NCBI GenBank assembly: GCA_014800525.1 | Contig: JAAVFV010000018.1 | Span: 104,719-156,126 of the forward strand | Reading direction: 5' to 3' | Source: Bacteroidales bacterium | Lineage (GTDB): Bacteria > Bacteroidota > Bacteroidia > Bacteroidales > Muribaculaceae | Length of the DNA stretch: 51,408 nt | Shown here: positions 23,941-33,085 of the stretch, one piece after another | Numbering within the stretch: the first letter of the stretch is position 1 | How the letters are laid out: each line of letters starts with the position of its first letter | Notes under the pieces: generated by a model | The model's database searches: none | The model's input: only the letters and a program-made list of their open reading frames with translations | Told to the model about the DNA's origin: nothing | Position numbers and translations under genes: made by a program

Positions 23941-26244
23941 TTATCTGATAATGCATTTCTTTGCGATGCCATTATATGATACAATGTAGATGCCGGACGG
24001 GAGTGATTTGCCTCCTACACGTATGCCGGAAGCGTTGTATATTAGAGCTTCTGCTGGAGCTATGATGTTCTTTCCCTCAACTCTTATCTCTTCATTATCG
24101 TCTCTTACACTCTCCACACCGGAAAGAGAGGCAATGTTGAAAGCCGGAGAAACCGTCACACTCTGTGTATTGCCTACCCTATCGGCTAATTTGAAACGGA
24201 TGTCGAACCAACCGTACGCCCCCTTACGATTGATGGAACCCAAGTTACCACGGAAGCAGCTGCCGTAACCTGGCATAAAGAAATCTTCCGGCTGCTCTGC
24301 AACCTCCAACCGTTGCCAGTCATTACTGTTGAAGGGAGAGTATTCCACGGTCAGATCTGGAGTGCCATTAAATGAGGAAAATTGACGCATTCCTACTGGA
24401 ACTCCGGCTTCATCATATATGGGTTCACTCACATTGTTAAAGTCAGCACATGACAAAGTAAGTACCCCATCGGAGGCATTATCAAAGCGATCAGTAACGA
24501 TATTGTCGGTATTTCGGAATTGGAACATCGTGAGTTGCGGAGCTATCCTGTCCTCTTTCTGCGCGAAATTCCACACGTTCTCAGTCCGGGCATAGGAAGG
24601 GATGGTTCCATCCACCATTATCGTACCCTTACTTTTGACATCAAATTTCACAATACCTTCATACGTGTTATACTTTGAGTTTAAATCCTGCCAAAAAGAA
24701 TAATAATCTCCCCATTTGGAATCATCATCATCACCTCTGACAGTGATGGTCTTTCCATCGAATTCTCCATATATTTCCTGATCTGCCATAACAGGAGATT
24801 CACCGACGCGGCCTAACATGAGGTACTGCACTCCGAAGTAGTTAGGACGTGAATTATCCACTATCTGTAGAAACGGAGCGTTATCTCCTGCGACCTGTAA
24901 GGATTGTTTTTTAAGAAATGAGTATGAGGGCGCTCCATTCAAAACCAATTCGGTTGACACTCCATTTTCTGTAAAGAAGTAAGTAGAATTATATGGACCA
25001 TCCAACATCGGGGCAACCAACGACTTCATATTCCCATTTTCAAAGCGAAAGGCTGAAGGAGTTATTCTATAAACAGGGACAAATTCGAATTCTCCATTAT
25101 TCTCCGGTATCCCATAATCATAATCATCAACAAATGGGAAAAGCGTATAAGATGGAACAGAGGAATTTATTTCAGGAATGGAATAAAATAATGTTGTGGC
25201 GTTATTTACGATATCCCCTGTCGCATACTCCATATATTCCGTCATGCCGTTGACCACCATATACCATCCGAAAATCATGTTTTTCTCCTCAATAAGATTC
25301 TGACCGGAAAGATAATATTGGGTAGTCATTATTTCAGAGTAATTGGTAGTGTTGTAGTCGTTAAGGTCATTCTTTACAGTCTGCGCCTTGATGCCGTTAG
25401 AATTCAATTGCAGGAGATAACAGGACTTATTGTCGGCTCCGAAGAATGAACAGTATTGGGATGCGATAAAATCACCCGTCGCGTCGGGATTAAATAGAAA
25501 GTTAGCCCCTTCGCTTAAGTCAACTTCTTGGTGAGTATCCGGATCAATTAAAGATCCGAAGGTTGTTTCATAATAATAGAATAAGCCCCATTTAGGACTG
25601 TATAAGCCTCCATTAACATATCCGTTACTTTCCGCAGATATATTCCCCGGTTGCTTCACTTCCCAATATTCATTCAATTTAGCGCCTTCCACGGGCACGC
25701 CATTAGGAAGAAGAGGCTGGAAAGAAACTCTTTCTGTGGCCTTGTTGCCGTCGATGGTAAGTGTGGTATCGGCATTCAGGTTAATGTTTTTGATAATAAT
25801 TCTTGAAGGTTTTCCATCTTCCTCAGGTCCGAAAACGGCAACTATGCAATACTCAGCCGCTGGAAGCTTTATCCCGTCATAGGCATCCTCCCAATAGGTC
25901 AAGGAGGGTCTACCCAATCCGTAACCTAAAAGAGAATAGCCTTCCGACTCGATGAGATCCATATTTACCTTATACAACGTCTCACCGCTCTTTGTGAGGA
26001 TAGAACGTTGTATTTCGGATTTGGCGGTTGCGGCGCTCAGAACCTCTTTATGGAATATAGACCGTATTCCGGCCTTTTTCGTATATGCCAAGGATTGGGT
26101 ATGGAGGGTGTTGTCCGCTACGGTTAGAGCCATTCCATCCTTTCCCGGAATAGTGGTGGATGAGGAGCCGCGATGACAAGGGGAAGCGGCATTGAGAGCC
26201 ATTGCAAACAGAATGCTGCATAGAATCGTCACTATAATTCTCAT
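23941..26244 (-). CDS. Large secreted protein with C-terminal sorting-type tail, unknown function
   Basis: A 767-residue protein with a signal peptide (MRIIVTILCSILFAMALNAA). The body has many aromatic/Asn/Gly-rich beta stretches (YCSFFGADNKSCYLLQ, AYGWFDIRFKLADRVGNTQS) and no enzyme motif I can name. The last about 50 residues resemble the type-IX secretion (Por) tail: LIYNASGIRVGGKSLPSGIY, then IVSYNGIAKKCIIR. This gene is divergent from a TPR-TM-HTH regulator 273 bp away. The 46978-49086 gene at the other end of the window has a comparable tail and the same arrangement. A surface or outer-membrane-exported protein is the likely location; T9SS genes are not in the window. Confidence 0.75.
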   Translation of the reverse strand: MRIIVTILCSILFAMALNAASPCHRGSSSTTIPGKDGMALTVADNTLHTQSLAYTKKAGIRSIFHKEVLSAATAKSEIQRSILTKSGETLYKVNMDLIESEGYSLLGYGLGRPSLTYWEDAYDGIKLPAAEYCIVAVFGPEEDGKPSRIIIKNINLNADTTLTIDGNKATERVSFQPLLPNGVPVEGAKLNEYWEVKQPGNISAESNGYVNGGLYSPKWGLFYYYETTFGSLIDPDTHQEVDLSEGANFLFNPDATGDFIASQYCSFFGADNKSCYLLQLNSNGIKAQTVKNDLNDYNTTNYSEIMTTQYYLSGQNLIEEKNMIFGWYMVVNGMTEYMEYATGDIVNNATTLFYSIPEINSSVPSYTLFPFVDDYDYGIPENNGEFEFVPVYRITPSAFRFENGNMKSLVAPMLDGPYNSTYFFTENGVSTELVLNGAPSYSFLKKQSLQVAGDNAPFLQIVDNSRPNYFGVQYLMLGRVGESPVMADQEIYGEFDGKTITVRGDDDDSKWGDYYSFWQDLNSKYNTYEGIVKFDVKSKGTIMVDGTIPSYARTENVWNFAQKEDRIAPQLTMFQFRNTDNIVTDRFDNASDGVLTLSCADFNNVSEPIYDEAGVPVGMRQFSSFNGTPDLTVEYSPFNSNDWQRLEVAEQPEDFFMPGYGSCFRGNLGSINRKGAYGWFDIRFKLADRVGNTQSVTVSPAFNIASLSGVESVRDDNEEIRVEGKNIIAPAEALIYNASGIRVGGKSLPSGIYIVSYNGIAKKCIIR

Positions 26245-26517
26245 AGGAGCTGGTTTTTATTGGTTTTACATTTACCCGAAGGCATATATTTTCACTTGCA
26301 AATATAGAAGATAATGACTCTCTTACATTAGAAAACTGCACTTAAATAGCGCTATCAGGATTTATTAAATCGTACTTAAATATTACTTATTAACCGTATA
26401 TTATTATATATCAACGATATATCTAATATTAAAATTCAGGAATCCTAAGTGTGATTCAATACTAATACTTAGATAAGGGCGTTGAAAATGTAAGTTTTGA
26501 ACAATCTCCCTGAAAAG
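26245..26517. promoter_or_regulatory. Divergent regulatory region with repeated ACTTAAATA words
   Basis: This AT-rich spacer separates the secreted-protein gene and the regulator. ACTTAAATA occurs at 26340-26348 and 26374-26382 (34 bp apart, same face of the helix), followed by ACTTATTAACC. Near the regulator start CTAAGTGT and ATACTTAG form a loose dyad at 26446-26473. A minus-strand -7 box TATATTTG lies at 26306-26299, without a clear -33 box. These are candidate binding sites for the adjacent regulator. Confidence 0.4.
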
Positions 26518-28146
26518 ATGAAAAGGTGGCGTAGTAATCTATTGGTCTATTTTCTGACTCTATTTTTGGCGATGACTTCCGGAGAATCCCTCGGATTTGA
26601 AAATTATATTGTTGAAAGTAGTGTTCTGGATCAAGAGTCAAGAATGAAATTGATGTTTGAGAAGGGAAATGCAGAGCAATTGATGGTCTTAACAGATTCA
26701 CTTCTTTCAATACAAGAGCTGCCTCTTAACGAACGTCTTCTCGCAATTCATTTCAAGGGAATGGCGTTGCAATCTTCCGGTCGCTATAATGAACTTATCA
26801 GACTATATAAAGCATCAATAAATATAAATAAGCCTGATTCATTGATATATTGGGATATTCAATATATGATTGGACTACATGATATCTACATACGCCTGGG
26901 TGCTTCGGCAGAAGCCATATCAACCATAAACAGAGCCGAGCCGATAATCAGCTCTTCCCGCTGGAAAAATGTGGACAGTAAAAGGTCAGAAAACATCCGG
27001 TTTTCTCTACTAATGTCAAAATCTGTTTTTTATCAGACTAATGGCGAATGGGAGAAAGCCTTGGGAGTTATCGAGAATTATCATCCTGTCCATCTATCCG
27101 AAACGCTGCGATTGATGCTTGAGAGTCAGAAAGCCATATTATTTTATAAGACCGGAAGGATGGAAGATGCGGAGAGATGGTTCGAGAAGGTATGCCGTAA
27201 CCCGGTGAATAATCCGAATAAGCTGGCTGCCATAATATATTATGGGGAGATGCTTAACTTGCAGGGACGAAGCCCGGAGGCGGCGTTGCTGCTTGATAAT
27301 TACGTGGAATTAGCTAAGAGTGTGAATGACACTGAAATCATCCGTGATTATCTGATGATACGCGCCCATGTGCTCAGAGAACTGGGACGCGAAAGGGAGG
27401 CCAATGAATACTATAATCAGTTGCTCGTGGTGGATGATACATTACATAAGATACATCGCGAAGCGATGGAAAGTCTGCTGGCTGATAAAATATCTTCAGA
27501 AAAGGTGGAGGAGCTTAATGAAAACCTTGGTTATATGAGGCGGTCAGTAACCGTCGGGATAGTAGGGGCTGTGGTTCTGCTTCTGCTGATGGGATTGATA
27601 ATCTGGATTTCCGTGCGCCATAAACGAACATCTTCGGATAAAATCAGGCATTTGATGTCCACCATCGACCGTTCCGATAGCGAATATAGATCAAAAATTG
27701 AGTCGATTGAAAAGGAGATCGAGGATTATAACACGAAACTGCAGACTTCCGTGATTCAACTATCGAAGCTCGATAGCGGGCTAAAAACCATTCAGGAGGA
27801 ATTGAACACGCCAAATAAATCAAGCGATGAAAGAATTGCCGCTATCCGCCTCAATATTTTGGAAGTAGCAAAGGAATCTGACAATGCGGAAAGATATAAC
27901 CTATTGGCCACCAAGGAGAGCAAACGCCTCGTTGCACGCCTGATTGCGCTTCATCCGAATCTGACCAAATCAGAACTGGAGATTTGTTGCTATATTTCCA
28001 AGGGTCTTTCCACAAAAGACATGGCCCTTCTCACAGGCCGATCTCCCCGCACGGTTGAAGCTCTGAAATATTCCTTAAGAAAAAAATTATCCATATCCAT
28101 CCCCACCGATGCCTATATCCGCTCAATCGCCATCGAAGGCCCCTGA
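26518..28146 (+). CDS. Membrane-spanning TPR sensor-regulator with cytosolic LuxR-type HTH
   Basis: A 542-residue protein from the ATG at 26518 (an upstream TTG would add 7 residues). An N-terminal signal or anchor helix (about residues 5-20, LLVYFLTLFLAMTSG), then periplasmic TPR-like helical pairs (residues 30-330; for example MEDAERWFEKVCRNPV and LELGREREANEYYNQLL-like). One transmembrane helix (about 341-366, VGIVGAVVLLLLMGLIIWIS) is followed by a coiled coil and a C-terminal HTH (about 479-535: LTKSELEICCYISKGLSTKD, ALLTGRSPRTVEALKYSLRK). This is a one-component system: a periplasmic sensor fused to a DNA-binding domain. It sits divergent from the tail-bearing secreted protein, its most likely target. 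Confidence 0.82.
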   Translation: MKRWRSNLLVYFLTLFLAMTSGESLGFENYIVESSVLDQESRMKLMFEKGNAEQLMVLTDSLLSIQELPLNERLLAIHFKGMALQSSGRYNELIRLYKASININKPDSLIYWDIQYMIGLHDIYIRLGASAEAISTINRAEPIISSSRWKNVDSKRSENIRFSLLMSKSVFYQTNGEWEKALGVIENYHPVHLSETLRLMLESQKAILFYKTGRMEDAERWFEKVCRNPVNNPNKLAAIIYYGEMLNLQGRSPEAALLLDNYVELAKSVNDTEIIRDYLMIRAHVLRELGREREANEYYNQLLVVDDTLHKIHREAMESLLADKISSEKVEELNENLGYMRRSVTVGIVGAVVLLLLMGLIIWISVRHKRTSSDKIRHLMSTIDRSDSEYRSKIESIEKEIEDYNTKLQTSVIQLSKLDSGLKTIQEELNTPNKSSDERIAAIRLNILEVAKESDNAERYNLLATKESKRLVARLIALHPNLTKSELEICCYISKGLSTKDMALLTGRSPRTVEALKYSLRKKLSISIPTDAYIRSIAIEGP

Positions 28147-28352
28147 CAAGACTAAATATCTATAGATATAGAGTCTGTCATCTACTTCCGCAGGCAGAAA
28201 TGTATATACTATCACCCATACCTCTCCGGATTCCTATACTATTTGATTAGACTGCTGTTCGGAGCTTGTGAATTTCCATACATAGGCTCTGAAATCGATC
28301 ACGCTTTCAAATTGATTCTGCGAAGTGGAGAGTAGGAATTGATATATAAAAG

Positions 28353-28384
28353 TTTTTATGTATAAAAAAATTTATGTATCTTTG
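28353..28384 (+). promoter_or_regulatory. Probable promoter of the tandem NTPase genes
   Basis: TTTT (28353-28356), a 20-nt spacer and TATCTTTG (28377-28384) fit the Bacteroidetes consensus with one mismatch in the -33 box. It lies 23 nt before the ATG. Elsewhere 28147-28407 holds only the short palindrome ATATCTATAGATAT near 28155. Confidence 0.55.
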
Positions 28385-28407
28385 CATAGATTTAATTCTA
28401 TCCCTTT

Positions 28408-29571
28408 ATGGCCATTACCAATAAAGTTGGTCCTCCTGTTACCGGAGATGACTTCTATGGACGGAAAGAAGAGCTGTCCCGCGCTCATCGATACCTTGAT
28501 ACTAATCATTCCCTTGTACTCTCTGCGCCCAGACGGATTGGCAAGTCCTCGTTTGCCAAACGGCTCATAGAGGATAAACGATCCATGGGCTGGAACTGCG
28601 TCTATATCGACCTTGAAGGAGTCCGGACACGAGATGAGTTCCTTAATGTTCTAATCAATAAATTTGACAAATCCGGTATTTGGACAGAAACCGTTAGCTT
28701 GGCTGGAGGAATAGTTAACAGAATATTGGAAGGGATAAAAGGAATTGGACCGGTAAAATTCGATTTCTCACGTCCGGAAACATCTGAGAATCTATATACA
28801 TCCTTGTCCGAAGTTATAGACCATACAAAAGATACACTGGTTGTCATTGATGAGATAACACTCTTTCTTAGCATTCTCGATAAGACTTCGGCCAGCCACC
28901 GCGAGGCGGAGTTCTTTCTTAATTGGTTTAGAAGTCTTCGACAAGTCTCCGGTACCAAGATTAGATGGGTCTTCTGCGGCTCAGTAGGTCTGCACAACTT
29001 CACCCGCATGAGAAATCTATCAATGACAATCAATGACCTTATGTCTTTCGATTTTGATGCTTTGTCGGAGCATGAAGCCAAAGGACTGATTGAAGCACTA
29101 GCTGAATCCGAGAACATCTCCCTAAGTGATGAAATAATCGGGATTCTTCTTGAAAAATTAGAATGGCATATCCCATATTTTATCCAATTAGTATTCACCA
29201 ACATAAAAAATTATCCAGAGATACATATGGGGGTAACTCCACGGATGATAGACAATTCCATCGACAGGCTGGCTCATACTGACGAGTTGACCACATGGTC
29301 AGAAAGGTTGTCTGAATACAACGGCCAAGAGGATGGAGCACGGCTTATTCTCAAAAGACTCTGTCAGTCAGATAAAGGACTGTCAAGGGATCAGCTTTTG
29401 GCCATATACACCCAATACACCGATAGGTCTCCCATGAAAGCAGACAATGAGCTGAGCCTGATATTGAATATGCTTGAACATGACGGATACATAATCCGAA
29501 CGGAAGGGGGAACAAGACGTTTCCGATCACCTTTATTGAAGAAATGGTGGTATTACAAATTCGTTGAATGA
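28408..29571 (+). CDS. STAND-like AAA ATPase with C-terminal winged helix (ATPase_2 family)
   Basis: A 387-residue protein. Start MAITNKVGPPVTGDDFYGRK is typical of ATPase_2-type STAND NTPases, in which FYGRxxE precedes the P-loop. Walker A is SAPRRIGKSSFAKRL (residue about 37), Walker B is DTLVVIDEITLFLSIL (about 145), and the sensor-like RWVFCGSVG follows. The last 80 residues look like a winged helix (LSRDQLLAIYTQYTD, LNMLEHDGYIIRTEGG, FRSPLLKKWWYYKF). Its stop overlaps the start of a second NTPase by 4 bases. The pair is AT-richer than its neighbours, suggesting acquisition. Function unknown; a regulatory or defence switch is a guess. Confidence 0.8.
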   Translation: MAITNKVGPPVTGDDFYGRKEELSRAHRYLDTNHSLVLSAPRRIGKSSFAKRLIEDKRSMGWNCVYIDLEGVRTRDEFLNVLINKFDKSGIWTETVSLAGGIVNRILEGIKGIGPVKFDFSRPETSENLYTSLSEVIDHTKDTLVVIDEITLFLSILDKTSASHREAEFFLNWFRSLRQVSGTKIRWVFCGSVGLHNFTRMRNLSMTINDLMSFDFDALSEHEAKGLIEALAESENISLSDEIIGILLEKLEWHIPYFIQLVFTNIKNYPEIHMGVTPRMIDNSIDRLAHTDELTTWSERLSEYNGQEDGARLILKRLCQSDKGLSRDQLLAIYTQYTDRSPMKADNELSLILNMLEHDGYIIRTEGGTRRFRSPLLKKWWYYKFVE

Positions 29572-30479
29572 TGCCAAAACCTAGTAAAAAACTCTTACTG
29601 ACCGAATTGTCGGTCAATGATAATATTTTAAATGCAGTAATTTCTGAGATAAAAAGCAATTCCGGAAGTTCAATTCCTCAGCCTGTCATGATTATCGGAG
29701 AGCAAGGATCAGGGAAAACAATTCTCTTAAAACGGCTATACAATTCCGATATATGTCGTGGCCATCACAAGATATGGATAGATGGACGAACAGTATTTTG
29801 CTCAGACGACATCATTTCCAAGAGCTCAGATACAGGCGCATCAATGGTGTTCATCGACAACATGGATTTCTATCTGACCCGCTGTTCATATGAGGAACAA
29901 TTCAAACTTAGGCAAATCCTTTATAACGATGGGGCTCCGATGTTGATCGGAACGGTAAGAAAAGTTCTTCCTGCATTGACCGATTATGAGGCACCATTCT
30001 TCGAGGGACTTAAAAACGTTTATATCCACCCGATACCATCACACTGTATATCACGATTGTTCGATGAGCAAGATGCTGTTCGAGCACATTCGTTAATGAG
30101 CCTTCTCCCTCCCACAATCAAATCTTTGGAGACTATCTATGGCATAATTAAGCTGAATGACATCCCGGAGAAAGACATATCTATCCTATTGTCTATCTTT
30201 TCCGACAAGTACAGACATTCCTATCAAGACCTACCAACAAATTCACAACACATCCTCAATGCTTTCGAGTCCTTCAATACACCAATGACAATACCGGAAC
30301 TGAGATATAAAACCGGACTTCCCACCAATATCCTAACGGCATATCTCAAGACCCTCAAATTATTAGGCATTATAGAGGTTGATAAATCAATAAAGCGAAA
30401 TACCAAATACTCCTTGAGAGATCCATTGTTTCAATTATGGTTACAATCCTCTATCCAATCATTACCGTACCCGATATAA
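29568..30479 (+). CDS. Second AAA/ORC-like NTPase with winged helix
   Basis: A 303-residue protein starting at an ATG overlapping the previous stop (ATGATG). Walker A is IGEQGSGKTILLKRL (residue about 40) and Walker B is SMVFIDNMDFYLTR (about 94); the arrangement resembles Orc1/Cdc6-type ATPases. A C-terminal winged helix (about residues 215-295) reads TIPELRYKTGLPTNILTAYL, then LGIIEVDKSIKRNTKYSLRD. This gene is AT-rich like its partner and has no counterpart elsewhere in the window. The tight overlap suggests that both proteins act in one complex. No nuclease, toxin or membrane partner is visible nearby. Confidence 0.75.
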   Translation: MMPKPSKKLLLTELSVNDNILNAVISEIKSNSGSSIPQPVMIIGEQGSGKTILLKRLYNSDICRGHHKIWIDGRTVFCSDDIISKSSDTGASMVFIDNMDFYLTRCSYEEQFKLRQILYNDGAPMLIGTVRKVLPALTDYEAPFFEGLKNVYIHPIPSHCISRLFDEQDAVRAHSLMSLLPPTIKSLETIYGIIKLNDIPEKDISILLSIFSDKYRHSYQDLPTNSQHILNAFESFNTPMTIPELRYKTGLPTNILTAYLKTLKLLGIIEVDKSIKRNTKYSLRDPLFQLWLQSSIQSLPYPI

Positions 30480-30516
30480 AGGGAAGGGTGGACACTTACC
30501 TATGGGGTAAAATTGA

Positions 30517-30553
30517 TAGAGCTCCGCACGGTGGAATCCGTAGCGGAGCTCTA
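30517..30553. terminator. Bidirectional terminator between the NTPase pair and the oxidoreductase operon
   Basis: TAGAGCTCCGC-ACGG and its complement CCGT-A-GCGGAGCTCTA form a long stem with a 6-nt loop and one bulge. It lies 37 nt past the NTPase stop and 28 nt from the convergent gamma-subunit stop. Confidence 0.85.
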
Positions 30554-30581
30554 AACTATTTGTAAGTGTTGGTTGGTAGAG

Positions 30582-31127
30582 TTACTTTACTTCCACCAGG
30601 CTTCGGCCCTTCTCAATGGCCTGTTCGTTGAGAGGAATGAGTTTATGGTGACGCTCGGGCAGTGATTTCTTCAGACCCTTGATCACATTCTCCATAGGCA
30701 ATTTATAATCCATGGCTTCCAGGAGCGAACCCATCACCACCATGTTATATGCCTTTGAGTTTCCTATTTCAAGCGTAGCCTCCATGGCATCGATCGGATA
30801 GACCTTGATATCGTTGCGCTCGGGATGCTTGTGGATACCGTTGGTGTCATAGATAAGGATTCCACCCGGTTTCACCTTGGGTGCAAACTTATCCAGGCTC
30901 TGCTGGTTGAGAGCAATCACGATATCATATTTATCAAGCACCGGGCTTGAGATCTTTTCATCGGAAAGAATCACGGTCACATTGGCTGTTCCGCCACGCT
31001 GTTCCGGACCGTAAGAAGGCATCCATGTAACCTCCTTATCATCCATCAGACCCGAATAAGCAAGGATCTTACCCATCGACAGCACACCCTGACCACCGAA
31101 TCCGGCTATGATTATTTCTTCTTTCAT
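30582..31127 (-). CDS. 2-oxoacid:ferredoxin oxidoreductase, gamma subunit
   Basis: A 181-residue protein from the ATG at 31127 (MKEEIIIAGFGGQGVLSMGK); an upstream in-frame start would overlap the beta subunit and is not credible. The family motif GFGGQGVL is at the N-terminus and PSYGPEQRGGTANVTVI follows, both conserved in the POR/KOR gamma domain. It pairs with alpha, beta and delta subunits to oxidise a 2-oxoacid to the acyl-CoA, reducing ferredoxin. It is the last gene of the operon, 19 nt after beta. Confidence 0.93.
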   Translation of the reverse strand: MKEEIIIAGFGGQGVLSMGKILAYSGLMDDKEVTWMPSYGPEQRGGTANVTVILSDEKISSPVLDKYDIVIALNQQSLDKFAPKVKPGGILIYDTNGIHKHPERNDIKVYPIDAMEATLEIGNSKAYNMVVMGSLLEAMDYKLPMENVIKGLKKSLPERHHKLIPLNEQAIEKGRSLVEVK

Positions 31128-31146
31128 TGGTTCTATTGTTTTGAGG

Positions 31147-31908
31147 TTACTCGTTCTTAAGATCTCCCAACGGATATTTCGGGAACATATTCTCAGCCAT
31201 CCATTCATTGGATTTCTCCGGACTCATCTTCCAGCCTGAATTACATGTGGCCACTACCTCCACCACCGAGGTTCCCTTCTTGGCCAATGCATTCTCAAAC
31301 GCCTTCTTGAGAGCCTGCTTTGTCTTGCGCACTGCAGCCGGAGTATGCACCGACTGACGGGTGACATAGCAGGTACCGTCAAGAATGGCCATGAGGTTGG
31401 TGATCTCAAGCGGATGACCGTTAAGGTCTACGCGACGTCCGTAAGGAGTAGTGGCGGTCTTCTGGCCGATAAGAGTGGTCGGTGCCATCTGGCCACCTGT
31501 CATACCATAGATAGCATTATTGACAAACACCATCACGATATTCTCACCGCGGTTGGCGGCATGAATGGACTCAGCAGTACCGATTGCCGACATATCCCCA
31601 TCTCCCTGATAAGTGAACACCACATTCTCAGGCCAGAGACGCGAAATAGCGGTTGCTACGGCAGGTGCACGGCCATGGGCTGCCTCAACCCAGTCGACAT
31701 CAACATAATTGTAGGCAAATACGGCACATCCTACAGGCGAGATACCCACTGTGCGGTCTGTAAGACCCATCTCGGCAATCACTTCTGCAAGGAGTTTATG
31801 AATCACACCATGGCTGCAGCCGGGGCAATAATGCATATGAACCTCATCGAGAAGTTCCGGCTTCGAATATACTTTGTTTTCTTCGCGGATTATTTCGTTG
31901 ATTTCCAT
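31147..31908 (-). CDS. 2-oxoacid:ferredoxin oxidoreductase, beta subunit (TPP-binding)
   Basis: A 253-residue protein. HYCPGCSHGVIHKL begins the TPP-binding beta domain. The diphosphate-binding motif is YQGDGDMSAIGTAESIHAAN followed by NNAIYGMTGGQ, the GDG-NN signature. Two more conserved cysteines (GCAVF, ATCNSGW) are present. It provides the thiamine diphosphate site that decarboxylates the 2-oxoacid. It lies 11 nt after the alpha subunit. Confidence 0.94.
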   Translation of the reverse strand: MEINEIIREENKVYSKPELLDEVHMHYCPGCSHGVIHKLLAEVIAEMGLTDRTVGISPVGCAVFAYNYVDVDWVEAAHGRAPAVATAISRLWPENVVFTYQGDGDMSAIGTAESIHAANRGENIVMVFVNNAIYGMTGGQMAPTTLIGQKTATTPYGRRVDLNGHPLEITNLMAILDGTCYVTRQSVHTPAAVRKTKQALKKAFENALAKKGTSVVEVVATCNSGWKMSPEKSNEWMAENMFPKYPLGDLKNE

Positions 31909-31919
31909 CTCCAGAGGTT

Positions 31920-33005
31920 TTATTTGTTGACAATTTTGGTTTCAAGAGCTTCAACCACTTCCTCAGGGCTCGGGATAATTCCACCCAGACGGCCGAAATG
32001 CTCTACGGGGAGACGGTCGTGAACAGCAAGACGTACATCTTCAATCATCTGACCGGCATTGAGTTCGACTACGAGTACCCCCTTCTTGTCTTTAGCGGCG
32101 CGTTCCACAGCCTCGGTCGGGAAGGGCCAGAGGGTGATCGGACGAAGGATACCTACCTTGATTCCTTTCTCGGCAGCTAACTCACGGGCCTTATCGCAGA
32201 TACGGGCGATCGAACCGAAAGCCACCATCAGATAGTCGGCATCTTCGATACCGATTTCCTCCCAGCGGGTTTCTTTGTCTTCAATCACACGGTAACGCTC
32301 CTGAAGTTTCTCATTGATCACTTCCATACGTGAAGATTCGAGTTCCAGAGAGGTGATAACGTTACGCTTACGGCCATCTTTGCGGCCATCGGCTGCCCAG
32401 GGACACTGCTTGCGGATCTCCTCGTCTGTACGACGGGCGCGCTGCTCGGGAAGCACCACCTTCTCCATCATCTGACCTACGATACCGTCGGCCAGAATCA
32501 TTACAGGGTTGGTGTATTTGAACATCAGGTCGTAGGCCAGACCGACAAAGTCAACCATTTCCTGCACTGTGGATGGAGCCAGCACGATGAGATGGTAGTC
32601 ACCATGGCCTCCGCCCTTGGTGGCCTGGAAATAATCGGCCTGCGAAGGCTGAATAGTACCCAGACCCGGACCTCCGCGCATTACATTAAGGATAAGAGCC
32701 GGCAGAGAGGATGCCGCAATATATGAGATTCCCTCCTGCTTAAGGCTTACGCCGGGAGAGGATGAGGATGTCATCACAGCTTTGCCGCTGGCGGCGCCGC
32801 CATAGACCATATTGATAGCTGCAACCTCCGATTCCGCCTGAAGCACTACCATACCTGTGGTTTCCCACGGCATTAGCTCCTCAAGGGTTTCGAGCACTTC
32901 CGACTGAGGCGTGATCGGATAGCCGAAATAGCCGTCGAAGCCGTAGCGGATAGCTGCATGAGCTATCGCTTCGTTGCCCTTCATTAGTCTAACTTCTTCT
33001 TTCAT
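31920..33005 (-). CDS. vorB: 2-oxoacid:ferredoxin oxidoreductase, alpha subunit (VorB/KorA type)
   Basis: A 361-residue protein. The N-terminal pyrimidine-binding domain has MKGNEAIAHAAIRYGFDGYF, GYPITPQSEVLETL and QAESEVAAINMVYGGAASGK, with SSSSPGVSLKQEGISY. The C-terminal transketolase-like domain includes ILRPITLWPFPTEAVE. The fold matches both the 2-ketoisovalerate (Vor) and 2-oxoglutarate (Kor) enzymes; automated annotation of close Bacteroidales homologues usually says VorB. Substrate choice cannot be read from sequence alone. In anaerobic gut bacteria the complex supplies succinyl-CoA or branched acyl-CoA, the latter feeding branched fatty acids made by FabH. Confidence 0.9.
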   Translation of the reverse strand: MKEEVRLMKGNEAIAHAAIRYGFDGYFGYPITPQSEVLETLEELMPWETTGMVVLQAESEVAAINMVYGGAASGKAVMTSSSSPGVSLKQEGISYIAASSLPALILNVMRGGPGLGTIQPSQADYFQATKGGGHGDYHLIVLAPSTVQEMVDFVGLAYDLMFKYTNPVMILADGIVGQMMEKVVLPEQRARRTDEEIRKQCPWAADGRKDGRKRNVITSLELESSRMEVINEKLQERYRVIEDKETRWEEIGIEDADYLMVAFGSIARICDKARELAAEKGIKVGILRPITLWPFPTEAVERAAKDKKGVLVVELNAGQMIEDVRLAVHDRLPVEHFGRLGGIIPSPEEVVEALETKIVNK

Positions 33006-33085
33006 AGCTTGGTGCTTGTGTTTTCTTGGTGATGATTGGTCAGATGATTAGATTGTTTTCAAGCATCGAAACCTTTGCCTGATGT

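Noticed and set aside
28408..30479. Naming the NTPase pair as a defence system
   Set aside because: No effector domain, no known defence neighbour and no homology that I can confirm; left as unknown.
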